Shown piece by piece: positions 5,930-7,492 of a stretch of 7,492 nt of DNA. The notes under the pieces were generated by a model. That model searched no databases, was not told the origin of the DNA, and worked only from the letters and a program-made list of their open reading frames with translations. The stretch comes from JBMNRY01 sp050944915. Its GTDB lineage: Bacteria; Bacillota; Limnochordia; JAAZLZ01. Position 1 is the first letter of the stretch; every line of letters begins with the position of its first letter. Made by a program: the position numbers and the translations under genes. The stretch spans positions 1 through 7,492 of the forward strand of contig JBMNRY010000093.1 of NCBI GenBank assembly GCA_050944915.1. The letters run 5' to 3'.

Positions 5930-6148
5930 ATGGAAGAACTGCTGGCGGAAATTCGCGCCATGGCCAGGCACCATAAGGGGCGCCTATGGGGCAGTATTAT
6001 CGGGATTGTCTTCGGGTTGTTCATCATTTGGTTCGGATTTTTTCGGGCCATTTTTGTCTGTTTATGTTTAGCCGCCGGTTACATCATCGGCAGTTGGATC
6101 GATCAAGGGGATGTTCCCGACTTCATCAAAAACCTTTGGCGTCGTTAG
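5930..6148 (+). CDS. DUF2273 small integral membrane protein
   Basis: This 72-residue protein has an amphipathic, basic N-terminus (MEELLAEIRAMARHHKGR) and two tightly spaced hydrophobic segments at about 19-38 and 39-57. It ends with a polar tail, IDQGDVPDFIKNLWRR. That is the pattern of DUF2273 proteins, which commonly accompany asp23 and amaP. The molecular role of the family is not established. It probably works with the Asp23-AmaP pair at the membrane. ATG 5930 has AGGAGGG at 5916-5922, 7 bases upstream and overlapping the amaP stop. A CCCGGG...CCCGGG inverted repeat (5889-5909) lies just before that ribosome site and could affect its access, though this is speculative. nusB follows after 10 bases. 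Confidence 0.85.
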   Translation: MEELLAEIRAMARHHKGRLWGSIIGIVFGLFIIWFGFFRAIFVCLCLAAGYIIGSWIDQGDVPDFIKNLWRR

Positions 6149-6158
6149 GGGTGGTGCC

Positions 6159-6578
6159 ATGAGTAGAAGGGCAGCCAGGGAAGGGGCCTTGAAGGTTCTC
6201 TTTCAAGTAGATGTGGGTCGAGCTGATCACCGGGAGGCTTGTGAACATGTCCTAGCCACCGATGGGTTGGAAGGTGATCCCGCCCTTTTTTGTCGACAGT
6301 TGGTCAACGGGGTCATGGAAGAGCGAGGAGCTATCGATGAGCTCATTGCCCGTTATGTAACCGGTTGGACCGTCGACCGCTTGGCCAATGTGGACCGTAA
6401 TATTTTGCGCATCGCCATTTATGAGATTTGTTTCGCCGACCAAACCCCCAGTATCGCGGCCAACGAGGCGGTGGAGCTGGCCAAGATCTATGGTGATGAT
6501 CATTCGAGCCGGTTTATCAACGGTATCCTCGGCAGCATCATCAGGGATCGGCTACCCCAGGGAGCGGAAGAAACTTGA
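6159..6578 (+). CDS. nusB: Transcription antitermination factor NusB
   Basis: The 139-residue all-helical protein has the NusB hallmarks. These are an arginine-rich N-terminus (MSRRAAREGALKVLFQVD) used for boxA RNA contact, the central WTVDRLANVDRNILRIAIYE segment, and the C-terminal ANEAVELAKIYGDDHSSRFINGIL motif. NusB with NusE (S10) binds boxA RNA and prevents early termination in rRNA operons. ATG 6159 is chosen because AGGGGTGG (6147-6154) lies just upstream and the family N-terminus starts there. An in-frame ATG at 6111 lies inside the preceding gene and would add unrelated residues. The stop TGA overlaps the xseA start codon by three bases. The gene sits between accC-asp23 and xseA as in B. 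subtilis, but folD, which separates nusB from xseA there, is absent. Confidence 0.96.
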   Translation: MSRRAAREGALKVLFQVDVGRADHREACEHVLATDGLEGDPALFCRQLVNGVMEERGAIDELIARYVTGWTVDRLANVDRNILRIAIYEICFADQTPSIAANEAVELAKIYGDDHSSRFINGILGSIIRDRLPQGAEET

Positions 6579-7492
6579 CGGAATTAGCCTTCGAGCCCCA
6601 GGTTTGGACTGTCAGCGGGGTCACCCGCTTGATCCAAAACACCTTGGCGGCGGAACCACTACTCCAGAGCATCATGGTCCGGGGGGAGATTTCGAATTAT
6701 AAGAAATACCCCTCCGGCCATTCCTATTTCACCCTCAAAGATGATAGCGCATCTTTGCGTTGTGTTCTCTTTCGCGGTCACAGCCACAATGTCCCCTTTG
6801 AACCGGCCAATGGTCAAGAGGTAATGGCTATGGGTCGGGTGGGAGTCTATCCCGCCAGCGGTCAGTACCAGCTTTATGTGGAGTATATGTTGCCCCAGGG
6901 CGAAGGTGCCCTCCATTACGCCTTCACCCAATTGAAGGAAAAGCTGGCCGCGGAAGGGCTCTTTCAACGGAAAAGACCTCTACCATCCATGCCCTCCCGG
7001 GTAGGGATCATCACTTCCCGCCAAGGGGCGGTACTGCGGGATATCATCAGCGTCGCCCGGCGGCGCAACCCCAGGGTGGATCTGGTTTTATGTCCCGCGG
7101 TAGTCCAAGGTCCCGAAGCGCCGGCTAGCCTCATCGAGGCCCTAGAGCTCTGTAATCGCTATGGAGAACTAGATGTGTTGATCATCGGCCGGGGCGGCGG
7201 TTCCTTAGAGGAATTATGGGCCTTCAACGATGAAGGTGTGGCCCGGGCTATTTTTGATTCCCGGATCCCCGTCGTTTCCGCGGTGGGCCATGAAACCGAT
7301 GTGACCATCGCCGATTATGTGGCCGACTTGCGAGCACCGACTCCTTCCGCCGCGGCGGAATTAGTCATCCCCGATTATGAACAGTGGAAGGGACAGCTTC
7401 AGGCCTATCAAGAGCGATTGACCAATTACATGGTCCGGCGGATCAGCGAAGCCCGTCAGGCGGTGGCTGCCTTAGGAGATCGGCCCGTCTTA
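6575..7492 (+). CDS. xseA: Exodeoxyribonuclease VII large subunit (3' end outside window)
   Basis: Exactly 306 codons are open to the window edge. Family members are usually 400-450 residues, so most of the C-terminal coiled-coil part is missing. The N-terminal OB-fold has VSGVTRLI and VRGEISNYKKYPSGHSYFTLKD (from residue 35). The catalytic domain has VGIITSRQGAVLRDII with Asp156, GRGGGS at 205-210, and GHETDVTIAD with His239, Asp242 and Asp247. RAPTPSAAAELV follows. With the small subunit XseB the enzyme degrades single-stranded DNA to oligonucleotides, and xseB would be expected downstream. The start is TTG 6575, overlapping the nusB stop in TTGA, with AGGGAG at 6559-6564. No ATG fits before the conserved region. 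The overlap suggests translational coupling to nusB. Confidence 0.95.
   Translation, partial: MTELAFEPQVWTVSGVTRLIQNTLAAEPLLQSIMVRGEISNYKKYPSGHSYFTLKDDSASLRCVLFRGHSHNVPFEPANGQEVMAMGRVGVYPASGQYQLYVEYMLPQGEGALHYAFTQLKEKLAAEGLFQRKRPLPSMPSRVGIITSRQGAVLRDIISVARRRNPRVDLVLCPAVVQGPEAPASLIEALELCNRYGELDVLIIGRGGGSLEELWAFNDEGVARAIFDSRIPVVSAVGHETDVTIADYVADLRAPTPSAAAELVIPDYEQWKGQLQAYQERLTNYMVRRISEARQAVAALGDRPVL

Noticed and set aside
6659..6967. A 102-codon minus-strand open frame opposite the xseA OB-fold
   Set aside because: The plus strand encodes conserved XseA motifs in this segment; the reverse frame has no recognisable domain.
7345..7360. A perfect 16-base palindrome, TTCCGCCGCGGCGGAA, in xseA
   Set aside because: It encodes the conserved PSAAAE stretch of the family, so amino-acid constraint plus GC-rich codons is enough to explain it.

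Overview
The window is a dense, one-directional gene block from an endospore-forming member of the Bacillota (Firmicutes). The end of the spoIIIA sporulation operon fixes that assignment. Base composition is moderately GC-rich by eye, Arg is often CGG, several starts are TTG or GTG, and Shine-Dalgarno sites are strong and purine-rich. The order spoIIIA - accBC - asp23 - nusB - xseA is the same chromosomal neighbourhood as in Bacillus subtilis. The extra amaP and DUF2273 genes and the lack of folD suggest a lineage outside the classical Bacillus arrangement, perhaps Clostridia or a related class. I cannot name a genus from sequence alone.

Region 1 (1-2955) holds the last 18 codons of spoIIID-type gene spoIIIAD, then spoIIIAE, spoIIIAF, spoIIIAG and spoIIIAH. 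The genes are separated by at most 15 bases or overlap. They encode membrane parts of the SpoIIIA complex (the feeding tube or A-Q channel), which mother cells use to support the engulfed forespore. A GC-rich hairpin at 3009-3042 probably ends this operon.

Region 2 (3054-4892) holds a probable promoter, accB (biotin carboxyl carrier protein) and accC (biotin carboxylase). These are two subunits of acetyl-CoA carboxylase, the first committed step of fatty-acid synthesis. accA and accD are not in the window.

Region 3 (4898-6148) starts with a second probable promoter whose -10 region is nearly identical to the accB one. It is followed by asp23, amaP (membrane-anchored Asp23-like protein) and a small DUF2273 membrane protein, which look like an envelope-associated Asp23 module. 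Region 4 (6159-7492) holds nusB (transcription antitermination) and the first 306 codons of xseA (exonuclease VII large subunit), which is cut by the window end.

No tRNA, rRNA, CRISPR array, mobile element or attachment site was seen, and no gap is longer than about 140 bases. The window is mainly conserved core genome. No clearly new system was found. The points worth a second look are the asp23-amaP-DUF2273 insertion, the shared promoter 15-mer, and two perfect 10-bp inverted repeats inside coding sequence.
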